A stretch of 64,000 bases of DNA from the NCBI RefSeq assembly GCF_014196195.1, contig NZ_JACIDF010000011.1, positions 1-64,000 of the forward strand. Reading direction: 5' to 3'. Shown here piece after piece: positions 7,569-16,293 of this stretch. Source of the DNA: Anoxybacteroides rupiense. GTDB lineage: Bacteria; Bacillota; Bacilli; Bacillales; Anoxybacillaceae. Made by a program: the position numbers and the translations under genes. The notes beneath the pieces were generated by a model that saw only the letters and a program-made list of their open reading frames with translations, had not been told where the DNA came from and ran no database searches. Within the stretch, counting starts at the first letter, position 1, and every line of letters begins with the position of its first letter.

Positions 7569-9371
7569 ATGTGTGGAATTGTTGGATATATTGGACAACA
7601 GGATTCAAAAGAGATTTTATTGCGCGGACTGGAAAAACTAGAATATCGCGGTTATGATTCAGCTGGAATTGCGGTGTTAAACGAAGATGGCGTGCATGTT
7701 TTTAAAGAAAAAGGCCGCATTGCTGATTTGCGGCAAACGGTTGATCTCAATGTACAAGCACCGCTTGGCATTGGCCATACCCGCTGGGCGACACATGGGG
7801 TGCCAAGCCGTACGAATGCTCACCCGCATCAAAGCGCTTCTGGACGTTTTACGTTAGTGCATAATGGAGTCATTGAGAACTACGCATTATTACAGCGTGA
7901 TCATTTGCAGAATGTACAGTTCCAAAGCGAAACGGATACAGAAGTGGTTGTTCAGTTGGTTGAAAAATTTGTGAATGATGGATTCGAAGCGGAAGAAGCA
8001 TTTCGCAAAACATTAACACTTTTAAAGGGATCGTATGCGATTGCTCTCATCGATGCAGAAGATCCAGAGGTGATTTATGTAGCGAAAAATAAGAGCCCAT
8101 TGCTTGTCGGCCTTGGGGACGGATTTAATGTCGTAGCCAGCGATGCTATGGCGATGCTGCAAGTGACAAACCAATACGTCGAATTAATGGATCAAGAAAT
8201 GGTGATTGTCAAGCGGAATGCGGTCACGATTAAAAAATTGGACGGTCAAGAGGTGGCACGCTCTCCATATACTGCGCAATTGGATGCAAGCGATATTGAA
8301 AAAGGAACCTATCCGCATTATATGTTAAAGGAAATTGACGAGCAGCCGCTTGTGATGCGCCGTATTATTCAAAAATATCAAGATGCGTCAGGTGCTTTAA
8401 CCATTGATAAAGACATTGTCAATGCGGTACTCGAAGCGGACCGCCTCTATATTATTGCGTGCGGCACAAGTTATCACGCGGGCTTAGTCGGCAAACAATT
8501 GCTTGAAAAATGGGCGAACATTCCGGTTGAAGTGCATATTGCTAGCGAATTTTCATACAATATGCCATTGTTATCGAAAAAGCCTCTATTTATTTACATT
8601 TCACAAAGCGGGGAAACAGCAGACAGCCGCGCTGTACTTGTTCAAACGAAAAAACTTGGCTATAAAGCGTTGACGATCACCAATGTACCTGGTTCTACAT
8701 TATCACGCGAAGCAGACTATACACTATTGCTTCATGCTGGTCCAGAAATTGCGGTTGCCTCGACAAAAGCCTATACGGCTCAAATTGCCGTTCTTGCGAT
8801 TTTAGCAACAGTCGCAGCAAAAGCTAAAGGCATTGCGCTCGATTTTAGCTTGGTGAAAGAGCTTGGCATCATCGCAAATGTCATGGAAATGCTTTGTGAT
8901 GCAAAAGAAGAGATGGAGCAAATTGCTCGCGAATATTTAGAGACCACACGCAATTGCTTCTTCATTGGCCGCGCGTCCGATTTCTATGTAGGGCTTGAAG
9001 GAGCATTAAAGCTAAAAGAGATTTCCTATATTCAAGCAGAAGGATTCGCTGGCGGTGAGCTAAAGCATGGAACGATTGCTTTGATTGAGGAAGGCACGCC
9101 GGTGGTTGCTTTGGCGACACAAGAGCATGTGAATTTAAGCATTCGCGGCAATGTGAAAGAAGTGGTGGCCCGTGGCGCCAACCCATGCATTATTTCCATG
9201 AGAGGCTTGGAAACAGACGAGGACCGTTACGTCATTCCGGCTGTTCATCCAATGCTGACGCCGCTTGTGGCCGTTGTGCCGTTGCAGTTGATCGCTTACT
9301 ACGCTGCTTTACACCGTGGCTGCGACGTCGACAAACCGCGCAACCTCGCCAAAAGCGTAACGGTGGAATAG
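7569..9371 (+). CDS. glmS: Glucosamine-6-phosphate synthase GlmS
   Basis: This 600-residue enzyme makes glucosamine-6-phosphate from fructose-6-phosphate and glutamine. The N-terminal class II glutaminase begins MCGIVGYIG, so the nucleophile Cys is codon 2; this fixes the start at ATG 7569 rather than the upstream in-frame ATG at 7545. HTRWATHG is visible near residue 80. Two SIS isomerase domains follow (about 290-600), with CGTSYHAG and SQSGETADS, and the protein ends in KSVTVE as in the family. It is controlled by the upstream ribozyme. Confidence 0.97.
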   Translation: MCGIVGYIGQQDSKEILLRGLEKLEYRGYDSAGIAVLNEDGVHVFKEKGRIADLRQTVDLNVQAPLGIGHTRWATHGVPSRTNAHPHQSASGRFTLVHNGVIENYALLQRDHLQNVQFQSETDTEVVVQLVEKFVNDGFEAEEAFRKTLTLLKGSYAIALIDAEDPEVIYVAKNKSPLLVGLGDGFNVVASDAMAMLQVTNQYVELMDQEMVIVKRNAVTIKKLDGQEVARSPYTAQLDASDIEKGTYPHYMLKEIDEQPLVMRRIIQKYQDASGALTIDKDIVNAVLEADRLYIIACGTSYHAGLVGKQLLEKWANIPVEVHIASEFSYNMPLLSKKPLFIYISQSGETADSRAVLVQTKKLGYKALTITNVPGSTLSREADYTLLLHAGPEIAVASTKAYTAQIAVLAILATVAAKAKGIALDFSLVKELGIIANVMEMLCDAKEEMEQIAREYLETTRNCFFIGRASDFYVGLEGALKLKEISYIQAEGFAGGELKHGTIALIEEGTPVVALATQEHVNLSIRGNVKEVVARGANPCIISMRGLETDEDRYVIPAVHPMLTPLVAVVPLQLIAYYAALHRGCDVDKPRNLAKSVTVE

Positions 9372-9399
9372 AGAAGGTTTATATTGCTTTAAAGTTTGA

Positions 9400-9446
9400 T
9401 AAAAATAACCTCTTGCGGATATCATATCCGCAAGAGGTTATTTTTT
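9400..9446 (+). terminator. glmS terminator
   Basis: A stem of about 18 bp (AATAACCTCTTGCGGAT with ATCCGCAAGAGGTTATT) and a five-base loop are followed by a T-rich tail, 30 bases after the glmS stop. Confidence 0.92.
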
Positions 9447-9928
9447 CATTTTTTTAGGAATTCAAAAAGGGGGAGGAAATGAAGGTTTCGAGACTTTTAT
9501 TCTTGTAAACGATAGTGGTATTTTAGACAGGCATACTTTAAACAAAATGAACGTGTTGCCCAACGTATATGGATATATAAATGCACATAAACCAATCCAC
9601 TTTGTTTGTACATTTAATGAAAAACGATCTAAGAAGTTTCGGCATTATCGTTATGTGTCAGTTCTGTATGATGATTTTGGCTATTTGCTTGCTCTAGCTT
9701 TGCAGCATCATCATTGTTTTTTATATTTTAACAGTTTTTGGTTGACGTTCAAACAATTTTATAATAAAAATAAAAATGAAAACTATTCAAATTATTCCAG
9801 ATATTTAAATGAGGGGTGGATTGTCACTAAATACATCTATTTCCTATAAAATAATTTTAAAGGTTCTGGTTTACATGCTCATGATTGTTATCAAAATGGC
9901 TAAATTACAGTTATTAAGGGAGAATAGT
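9447..9928. other. AT-rich intergenic stretch at the island border
   Basis: About 480 bases without a supportable gene. AAAGGGGGAGG at 9466-9476 precedes an ATG that encodes only nine codons. A 100-codon frame from 9547 has no ribosome site and an unlikely His/Tyr/Phe-rich composition, so it is not called. From here the base composition becomes clearly more AT-rich than in the core genes, marking the left edge of an accessory region. Confidence 0.5.
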
Positions 9929-10276
9929 ATGAATAAAATTCTTTTACAATTAGAAGGGGCAGCTATCCTATTGTTGAGTCTTTATTTTTACTCTTATAAC
10001 CAATTTAGTTGGCTTTTGTTTTTCGTTTTGTTATTCGCTCCAGATATATCAATGATTGGTTATTTATTCAATAATAAAGTTGGTGCCGTGCTTTATAATT
10101 TATTTCATACATATAGTTTACCAATTGGAGCTGTTATCTTAGGAGTGCTGTTATCAAGCGAAGTGGTTTTAGAGATAGGCTTAATATGGTCTGCTCATAT
10201 CGGAATGGATAGGATGATTGGTTATGGATTAAAATATTCAACACATTTTAAGGACACGCATTTAAATCGTGTTTAA
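9929..10276 (+). CDS. DUF4260-type small membrane protein
   Basis: This 115-residue, strongly hydrophobic protein has three to four membrane spans. The pattern FAPDISMIGYLFNNKVGAV, the HTYSLP segment and IWSAHIGMDRMIGYGLKY resemble the DUF4260 family of small bacterial membrane proteins of unknown function. The ATG at 9929 has AAGGGAGA about seven bases upstream and gives the expected family length; a longer frame from 9809 has no such site. It stands alone. No function is assigned. Confidence 0.75.
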   Translation: MNKILLQLEGAAILLLSLYFYSYNQFSWLLFFVLLFAPDISMIGYLFNNKVGAVLYNLFHTYSLPIGAVILGVLLSSEVVLEIGLIWSAHIGMDRMIGYGLKYSTHFKDTHLNRV

Positions 10277-11089
10277 ATAAACGATTGAACTAAAGGATGT
10301 TGTTGGTCTGGATCTGTGTCAAATCTTTGGACACTTTCATTCTATACTAACTAAATGCCTGTTTCTTTAATAGTGAGAGAGTGAAGCATTTGGCATCGAG
10401 CTCCTGCAGTCATGATTCTGTTGCTGAGAATCCAGATGGTTACAAAATCGGCATCGCCACACAAGGCTACCATGCCCAATGCCTAAAGACAAGGCTTCGT
10501 TTAAATTTTAATATTGATTTTTTAGACTGCAGAAAAAGACCAAAATAAATCGTCCTTTTTGTATGTCTTGATTAACTATCGCGCCTGTTAATTATGCATG
10601 ATAAAAAGCTGTTTAAAAAACACACGTTATGGAGTAAAATGGAAGTAACTCCGAACGTGTGTTTTTTCTTAAGGAGTGATAGCTTGGGGTTTTGAAGAGT
10701 ATCAAGCTCTAATGAAAGAAATGTTAGATCTAGCGGTTGCAATACTTGAGCATCAGCAAGTTATCGCTAATACCAAAGAGAAGTTAAACGGGAACTTAGA
10801 AAATCCTCTGGAACAAGATTATATAAGATCATGATGGTTCCTTTCCCAATGAACCTATTGAATGAGGAATAAATGGGGTCAAGGTAATCACTAGAGTTTT
10901 ATATCAAACTAGTAAAGGTTTAAAAGATAGAGCAGGTACTGAATTTATTATATGGATAAGTATATTGTTCGTGCTTGTGAAGCAAAATTTATTTTTATAT
11001 ACCCGAGGTGCTAGATAAAATGATGATGTATAAAATTTTGTGTAAAGCATTTTGCTAGACCAAAAGAAAAAAGGTGTAACCGACGAGAA
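10277..11089. other. Non-coding or degraded stretch with IS-like debris
   Basis: No intact gene is seen over about 800 bases. A frame near 10430-10540 encodes AENPDGYKIGIATQGYHA and then breaks, which suggests a decayed gene. A 49-codon frame from a GTG at 10676 (helical, Glu/Leu/Gln-rich) overlaps its only AAGGAG and is weak. The terminator at 10615-10669 is the best defined element. Confidence 0.35.
10615..10669 (+). terminator. Strong terminator-like hairpin
   Basis: AAAACACACGTT pairs with AACGTGTGTTTT, and inside it GGAGT pairs with ACTCC. A run of T follows. No intact gene on the plus strand ends just before it, so it may belong to a decayed gene. Confidence 0.65.
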
Positions 11090-11291
11090 AAATTGAACAG
11101 TTTCGCTAAATAAGAGTGAACACTTTTCTGGAAATTCCAGCGTAATCCCTATCACTTGACATGGAGCCTCTGCGTACAAGATATTTCCTAAAAAGCGAGC
11201 AACAACAAGAATCAGCCGCATGAAACGAGGCTATCATTACGCCACTCTATGTAAAGTGCGCGTTTCTAACTGGTAAAAAACTGTTCAATTT
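11090..11291. mobile_element. Small IS relic or MITE-like element bounded by 14-bp inverted repeats
   Basis: AAATTGAACAGTTT (11090-11103) and AAACTGTTCAATTT (11278-11291) are perfect inverted repeats enclosing 174 bases. A related CTGTTCAGTTTTATTTAGCG follows at about 11305. No transposase is encoded inside. This suggests a deleted insertion sequence or a miniature element. The family is not identified. Confidence 0.45.
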
Positions 11292-11329
11292 AATCAATCG
11301 AATTCTGTTCAGTTTTATTTAGCGGCCAC

Positions 11330-11362
11330 AGGTTGACCTGAAAACAGGTCAACCTTCTGTTT
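11330..11362. terminator. Hairpin overlapping the 3' end of the MFS gene
   Basis: AGGTTGACCTG and CAGGTCAACCT pair around AAAA. On the plus strand it is followed by TCTGTTTTTATC. It overlaps the stop codon of the minus-strand MFS gene and is the likely end of that unit, possibly acting in both directions. Confidence 0.5.
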
Positions 11363-12584
11363 TTATCTTAATATTTTTAATTTCTGTATCTTTATATCTT
11401 TTTACGTTAATTGATACGGCTAAAAAAGAAGATGTGAAATATAATATTGAGGCTAATATGTATACAAGTTTAACGCCTAAAAAATCAGAAATGGTTCCCA
11501 TTAGGAAAACAGATATAGAAAATACAATATAATATATGTTACTTTGAGTAGAATAAACTTTTGGTAGATAACTTTCCTCTATAGATGACTGAAAGTAGGT
11601 ATTTTGCGATACATCTCTAAGTTGATAGAAAGGTCCCATAATAAATACTAAAGTAAGCGCTACAATTGGTGATTTAGTAAAGGCATAAATTAAAACAAAA
11701 ACACTCACTCCAAAGGATCCCAATATTATACTATAAACTAAATTTCGTTGCATCCATTTTGAAATTAAGACAATGAAAATACCACCAATTATACTACCTA
11801 AATAGTAACTGGCATTGATATACCCCCACCAAGTCTCATTTTGTTTTAATATTTCTTTTACGAATACTAATGTGATCCCTCCAATCCAAATTCCCCCTGC
11901 AATTCCTTCAATTATCCCCATAATTGTTATTAACCTAAGATTAGCATTCTTAAATAGTATAGACCAGCCAATTTTTATGGAATCCCAGTTAGGTCTAGAT
12001 TTACTAGCTCCGCGAAATTTTTCAGATATGAGAAGAGTAGATAGAGCAGACAATATATAGAGACTTAATGCGAAATACAAAATATTAATGTTCCCAAAGT
12101 GAATTGCTGCTACCCCACCCAAAGACCAACCCAACAAAGCAAGGGATTGGTCCGTCGTACTTATTAAGCTATTGGCTTTTGCTAATTTCTCTTTTTGTAC
12201 GATTTTAGGTGTTAAAGAGTTTCTTGCAGGATTTGTCCATCCATCTAGGAAACCGATGAAAAAAATGATTAAATAAATAATTAAATTAATCAAAAAATGA
12301 TTGATATCTTTGAAGTAAAACAAAAGAATAAGTATAAATAGTAAATACGATTGTCCAAATAAAGAAATTCTTAAGATGAACTTTAAAGGATATCGATCTG
12401 TTATTATAGGCATAAAAAAGCTACTTAGAAACTTTGCTATAACATGAATCATGGTAACTAAACCCGCTAAAGTCCCTGAGCTTGTAATATGGTAAATCAT
12501 CATAGTTACTGTCATCATATATAGGGAATTAGCTAATTTTCCCAGTGAATTTCCCATCCACAAAAAATAAAAAGATTTATTCAA
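11349..12584 (-). CDS. MFS exporter, divergent from the peptide/SUMF1 genes
   Basis: This 411-residue integral membrane protein has 12 predicted spans and the look of an MFS drug or peptide efflux protein. The N-terminal MGNSLGKLANSLYMMTV and ITDRYP loop and the central GFLDGWTNPARNSLTP fit the MFS_3/enterobactin-exporter-like group. The TTG start follows AGGAGGATATTAA at a good distance. It is AT-rich, unlike the core genes. It is divergent from a tiny peptide gene and a SUMF1-domain enzyme 240 bases away, which suggests export of, or self-protection from, a peptide product. This role is inference. Confidence 0.85.
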   Translation of the reverse strand: MNKSFYFLWMGNSLGKLANSLYMMTVTMMIYHITSSGTLAGLVTMIHVIAKFLSSFFMPIITDRYPLKFILRISLFGQSYLLFILILLFYFKDINHFLINLIIYLIIFFIGFLDGWTNPARNSLTPKIVQKEKLAKANSLISTTDQSLALLGWSLGGVAAIHFGNINILYFALSLYILSALSTLLISEKFRGASKSRPNWDSIKIGWSILFKNANLRLITIMGIIEGIAGGIWIGGITLVFVKEILKQNETWWGYINASYYLGSIIGGIFIVLISKWMQRNLVYSIILGSFGVSVFVLIYAFTKSPIVALTLVFIMGPFYQLRDVSQNTYFQSSIEESYLPKVYSTQSNIYYIVFSISVFLMGTISDFLGVKLVYILASILYFTSSFLAVSINVKRYKDTEIKNIKIKTEG

Positions 12585-12825
12585 TTAATATCCTCCTCTA
12601 CAAGTTTATTTTGGTTCATATACACACCCAAAATCACTGTCACCTTCTCTATCGAATAATTAATCTTTTCTCTTCAAATGCTGAGTATAAATACTCTCTA
12701 ACTTTGAAATGATCCTCCCTTTAATATAAATTTAATTTTTATTTTTTATATTTTTTAAAAAATACTTTATTTTCCTTAAATTATATTATATTATATTTTT
12801 GAGAATATTTTAAGGGGGGATTAAA

Positions 12826-12897
12826 ATGAAAATGAAGAAAAATTGGCGCAACCGTCTTGCTATTGTAATGCCAGTATTGCAAGAAGAAAAATGGTAA
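12826..12897 (+). CDS. 23-residue peptide, candidate RiPP precursor
   Basis: A 24-codon gene starts at ATG 12826, five bases after GGGGGGA, one of the strongest ribosome sites in the window. The product begins MKMKKNWRNR, which is basic, continues LAIVMP, and ends VLQEEKW. It is too short for usual gene callers. A perfect GC stem-loop follows at once, then the SUMF1-domain enzyme gene. Precursor gene, stem-loop, then modifying enzyme is typical of ribosomal-peptide loci. Alternatives are a regulatory leader peptide or a signalling peptide; the C-terminal Trp recalls modified-Trp pheromones only loosely. I know of no matching family. Confidence 0.55.
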   Translation: MKMKKNWRNRLAIVMPVLQEEKW

Positions 12898-12902
12898 AAT
12901 TC

Positions 12903-12938
12903 TAAGGGGCAGGGAGAATATTTTTTCCCTGCCCTTAT
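12903..12938 (+). promoter_or_regulatory. Intercistronic stem-loop after the peptide gene
   Basis: GGGCAGGGA and TCCCTGCCC pair, extended by flanking A-T pairs, around an AT-rich loop. No T run follows, so it more likely stabilises the peptide mRNA or gives partial read-through to the enzyme gene than ends transcription. Confidence 0.6.
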
Positions 12939-12962
12939 ACTGAAGATTGAGGGGGAAAAAGA

Positions 12963-14438
12963 GTGAGTACTGAAATTAAACATTTACATATAGAAATATA
13001 TGAAAACGATATGAACTTACTTTCTCAAATTGAAGAGGTTTTAGAACCAGACTATTTAGATTCACTTACTGTGCCGAAGTTAAAAGATTTATTTAACTCA
13101 CGTATCATTCCAGAGTTGTTAAAAGTGTCCCATCCTGTTGCTGCTGAATATATATTTGGGATGTCAATTGGACATCCACATACATATGTACGTTATAGGT
13201 TGATAGATATCGTAAAAAATTGGTTACCGTATTTTTCTGCGGTAGAAACCATTGTTAGATTAACTCACGATCCTGATGATTTAGTTTCTTTTAAAGCTAT
13301 TGAAATTTGTGGACAAGAAAAAATTGAGGAAAGCTATAAATTACTAGCACCTATTATCGGTGGTGCTAGCAAAAAAGTTTATTCACCTAATAAACCAGTA
13401 GGATTAGGAGCACAGAAAGTTCTAAAATCACTTATTGACCTGCTAGGTACTGATGATCCTGAAGAATTACAATTAATAGAAAATTACTATAAAGAACACG
13501 GACATTTGTTTAATAGGTATGACTTTGAAGAACCTATCCCTAACGAACTATTAGAAGAGTTTTGTAAAAAAGAAGAAGAAGGAATGATTTTAATTCCTGG
13601 TGGTTTTTTCACTTTTGGACTTGATCCGCATCAAGTGCCTGATAAAACGTTCGGGTGGCATGATGCAATACCTTCTAGGAAAGTTTGGCTTCCTCCATTT
13701 TTTATTGATAAGTATCCAGTAACCAATGAAGAGTATGATGAGTTTGTTGAATATACTAAGAAAAATGGTCATATATTCTGCCATCCTAATGAACCTCAAG
13801 AAAAAGATCATACAAGAAACACTTTTTGGGATGAACGTTTTAAACCCGATCATCCTGTAACGGGGATTGACTGGTATGATGCATTTGCGTTTTCAAGGTG
13901 GAAAGGCAAGGAGCTACCAACTGAATTTCAATGGGAAAAGGCTGCACGGGGAGAAGATGGTAGAATATGGCCTTGGGGTAATGCTTTTAATAGAAATGCA
14001 GCAAATTGGTGTGCTCATTGGTTAAATTATACACCTGAAAGTTTGGATGAATGGCGGGAGGGTATTACCTCGTTCTCTGAAGAATTTCCGGAAGAACCTA
14101 TCAAGAGAGCATCCGAATTTGAAAAGGACGAATATGTTAGCCCTTATGGCGTTGTTGGAATGGTGGGTAATCATTGGGAATGGACACGAAGTGATCTATT
14201 AACTGGCAGAGAGTTTCACCCTGGTTTCTCGAATAAACAGAGTAAACATCATGCCTTTGCGGTGTTGAAAGGAGGTTCTTTCTTTTCATTACCGGGTCTA
14301 ATGTATCCTTCTTTTAGGGGGAAGGATATTCCATTTTGCAGGCATAATGAAATGGGCTTTAGGTGTGTGAAAAACATTCCTATTTATACTTTAAGAAAAG
14401 CTATAGGTAAACCAATTACAAATACGGCTATCTATTAA
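12963..14438 (+). CDS. HEAT-like + SUMF1 (FGE/EgtB/PvdO-type) domain protein
   Basis: This 491-residue protein has two parts. Residues about 1-190 are alpha-helical and resemble HEAT-like repeats (HPHTYVRYRLIDIVKNWLP, HDPDDLVSFKAIEICG). Residues about 195-475 are a SUMF1/FGE-type domain: GMILIPGGFFTFG, PPFFIDKYPVTNEEYDEF, HPVTGIDWYDAFAF, LPTEFQWEKAARG, GVVGMVGNHWEW and a final MGFRCVKN are all family landmarks. The usual active-site Cys pair of true formylglycine-generating enzymes is absent: the segment reads KGGSFFSLPGLMYPSFRG. It is therefore not a standard FGE. The GTG start follows GAGGGGG. It probably modifies the upstream 23-residue peptide, which is inference from context. Confidence 0.85.
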   Translation: MSTEIKHLHIEIYENDMNLLSQIEEVLEPDYLDSLTVPKLKDLFNSRIIPELLKVSHPVAAEYIFGMSIGHPHTYVRYRLIDIVKNWLPYFSAVETIVRLTHDPDDLVSFKAIEICGQEKIEESYKLLAPIIGGASKKVYSPNKPVGLGAQKVLKSLIDLLGTDDPEELQLIENYYKEHGHLFNRYDFEEPIPNELLEEFCKKEEEGMILIPGGFFTFGLDPHQVPDKTFGWHDAIPSRKVWLPPFFIDKYPVTNEEYDEFVEYTKKNGHIFCHPNEPQEKDHTRNTFWDERFKPDHPVTGIDWYDAFAFSRWKGKELPTEFQWEKAARGEDGRIWPWGNAFNRNAANWCAHWLNYTPESLDEWREGITSFSEEFPEEPIKRASEFEKDEYVSPYGVVGMVGNHWEWTRSDLLTGREFHPGFSNKQSKHHAFAVLKGGSFFSLPGLMYPSFRGKDIPFCRHNEMGFRCVKNIPIYTLRKAIGKPITNTAIY

Positions 14439-14451
14439 AATTACTAGAACG

Positions 14452-14493
14452 GCTGACGTAAGTTATTATAAATGTTACGTCAGCCTTTATTAT
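14452..14493 (+). terminator. Terminator of the peptide/SUMF1 unit
   Basis: GGCTGACGTAA and TTACGTCAGCC form an 11-bp perfect stem followed by TTTATTATTT, 14 bases after the stop of the SUMF1 gene. Confidence 0.88.
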
Positions 14494-14689
14494 TTATATG
14501 CTTCGTATCATCATAAATATTACTTTCGGTTTTTAACTTGTTGTAAAATGACATTGCTCTTACAGGAACTCTTCTTTTTAAATGTTAATTCACACTTTCA
14601 TTTGTAAGGGATAGTATTTTCATGTAAGAGCTATTTTAAATAGTTTATTGCAATTATAATTTGCAAATAATATTAACTGTAATCAACGG

Positions 14690-14859
14690 TGATAAAATCC
14701 CCAATAACAGCGGTTTAAAATTCCCCAAAAATAACAGATAATCGTTTCGAAACAACATCTTAGATGGAGTGGAGAAACGATGCTGAAGATAGGGGAGTTT
14801 TTTATGATTCGAGAGTTATATCAGAAAGGCTGGACTCAAACAGCGATTGTTAAAGCCGA
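14690..14859 (+). mobile_element. IS21-family left-end fragment A
   Basis: TGATAAAATCCCCAA at 14690 begins an IS21-like left end with the second repeat AAAATTCCCCA. A ribosome site and ATG (14804) then start an IstA frame, MIRELYQKGWTQTAI. It breaks after about 17 codons where another IS21 left end begins. The 250 bases between the SUMF1 terminator and this end are AT-rich with no gene seen. Confidence 0.65.
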
Positions 14860-15705
14860 TGATAAAATCTCCAATATAGCCGGAATAAAATTCCCCACTC
14901 ACAATAGAACCATCGTGTCAATGAGAGGGGCTATGGTTCGTGATGACGAGAGGGGAATTTTTTATGATCAAAGAAATGTATGAAAGAGGAATGAGTATTT
15001 CCGATATGGCGAGGAAATGGGGGATTGATCGGAAAACCGTTCGAACGTATATTCAATCCCCCAAGCCCCCTTCCCTATCCAAGCAAAAACCAAGAAAAAG
15101 CAAGTTAGATCCATTTAAGCCGTATCTTCAAAAACGAATATTAGAGGAGGGGGGGTTCAATAGCGAAAAGTTGTTTTTCGAAATTCGACAACAGGGCTAT
15201 ACGGGGGGAAAGACGATTTTAAAAGACTATACGAAACCTTTCCGAGAGACGGCGAAAAAGAAATACACCGTTCGCTATGAAACGCTTCCTGGCGAACAAA
15301 TGCAAGTCGATTGGAAGGAAGTTGGGGAGGTCGTGATGGAAGGGAGAAAAGTCAAGTTATCGCTATTTGTGGCCACGTTAGGCTATTCGCGGATGAAATA
15401 CGCAGTATTTACAACCAGCCAGGACCAGGAGCACTTAATGGAATGCCTGATTCAAAGTTTCAAGTACTTTGGAGGGATTCCAAAGAAAAGTGCTATTGGA
15501 CAATACGAAGACCGTTACAGACGGCCGGGAACGCTTGTCGAAACTTCCCTACCGCAAGCCGATCGATCCGTTTGATGTTACCGCGCAGCTTTCGGTGGAT
15601 GAAGCGCCGGATTCGAGAGCTGCTTACGTTGTCCTTTATTGACTGGAAAGGAAATATCCTCTTTCTCGGTCCGCCGGGAACACTTTTAAAAGTTACAAAA
15701 CGGAG
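14860..15705 (+). pseudogene. Truncated IS21-family element (istA/istB remnants)
   Basis: A second IS21 left end (TGATAAAATCTCCAA, then AAAATTCCCCA) starts at 14860. IstA begins at ATG 14964: MIKEMYERGMSISDMARK, an HTH with GIDRKTVRTYI, then the DDE-domain start EQMQVDWKEVGEVV. An inserted A near 15487 shifts the frame (GGIPKK should run on into VLLDNTKTVTDGR). After an internal deletion the sequence joins an IstB-like segment, IDWKGNILFLGPPGT, that stops before the Walker lysine. It is not functional. Confidence 0.8.
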
Positions 15706-15794
15706 CCTATCTTAATAAGATCTAGTTAATTTTTTTGTATAAATTTATATTTTTTGGTTTTATAATCTTGATTTTTCTTTAATTTACCAGTAAT

Positions 15795-15839
15795 ATTTTA
15801 GTAGATATTCTTTTATCCCGGGTGAATATCTACTAAAAT
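15795..15839. promoter_or_regulatory. 16-bp perfect inverted repeat before the DUF2712-like gene
   Basis: ATTTTAGTAGATATTC (15795-15810) and GAATATCTACTAAAAT (15824-15839) are perfect inverted repeats with a 13-base loop. It ends 23 bases before the ATG at 15862 and 9 bases before the ribosome site. No T run follows on the plus strand, so an operator or a mRNA structure is more likely than a terminator. Confidence 0.65.
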
Positions 15840-15861
15840 CTTACTAAGAAAGAGGTGTATT

Positions 15862-16287
15862 ATGAGAAACATAGTCAAAAAGTATTCGAGATTAGGACTG
15901 GCTGCGGCTATGGGAGTTGGAATATTCACATTTTCTAATTTTACGTATGCTAGCGACGATAATATTGGTTTTAATTTTGAGCTTAAACCTAATTATGATA
16001 ATAGTTATAGTGCTGCACGATATCGACAAACTACTAATCCAAACAATAAATGGAAAGTAAATCTAACATATTCATCTGAAGGCGTAGGAACAGTCGCAAC
16101 TTTTTGGTTAGACAAAGCAGGCACAAGGGTTTCAGAGTGGTATAATGTGAAACAAGGAAGTGGGCCCCACTATTATCCAGCATATAGCACTGCGAACCAA
16201 TCTTATGTAAGATTAGGTGCTGAAAATAATAACTATACTTCTGCAAGCTATACGATCTCTGGGTATTGGGACGAAGAGACTGACTAA
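15862..16287 (+). CDS. Secreted DUF2712-like protein
   Basis: This 141-residue protein has a classic signal peptide: MRNIVKKYSRLGLAAAMG, a hydrophobic core and a likely cleavage after FTYA near residue 30. The mature part is about 110 residues, small, polar and rich in Asn, Tyr, Ser and Trp, with no Cys. NIGFNFELKPNYDNSYSAA, the RYRQTTNPNN segment and the end YTISGYWDEETD resemble the DUF2712 family of Bacillus, function unknown. AAAGAGGTG precedes the ATG. A strong hairpin separates it from five genes for membrane proteins and an ABC ATPase. By analogy with lactococcin 972-type loci it may be a secreted toxin or bacteriocin. That is inference. Confidence 0.7.
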   Translation: MRNIVKKYSRLGLAAAMGVGIFTFSNFTYASDDNIGFNFELKPNYDNSYSAARYRQTTNPNNKWKVNLTYSSEGVGTVATFWLDKAGTRVSEWYNVKQGSGPHYYPAYSTANQSYVRLGAENNNYTSASYTISGYWDEETD

Positions 16288-16293
16288 TCTATA

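Noticed and set aside
9547-9849. 100-codon plus-strand frame after glmS
   Set aside because: No ribosome site, implausible His/Tyr/Phe-rich composition, no family resemblance.
10904-11221. 105-codon minus-strand frame
   Set aside because: It spans one inverted repeat of the IS-like relic and has no good start; judged a by-product of that relic.
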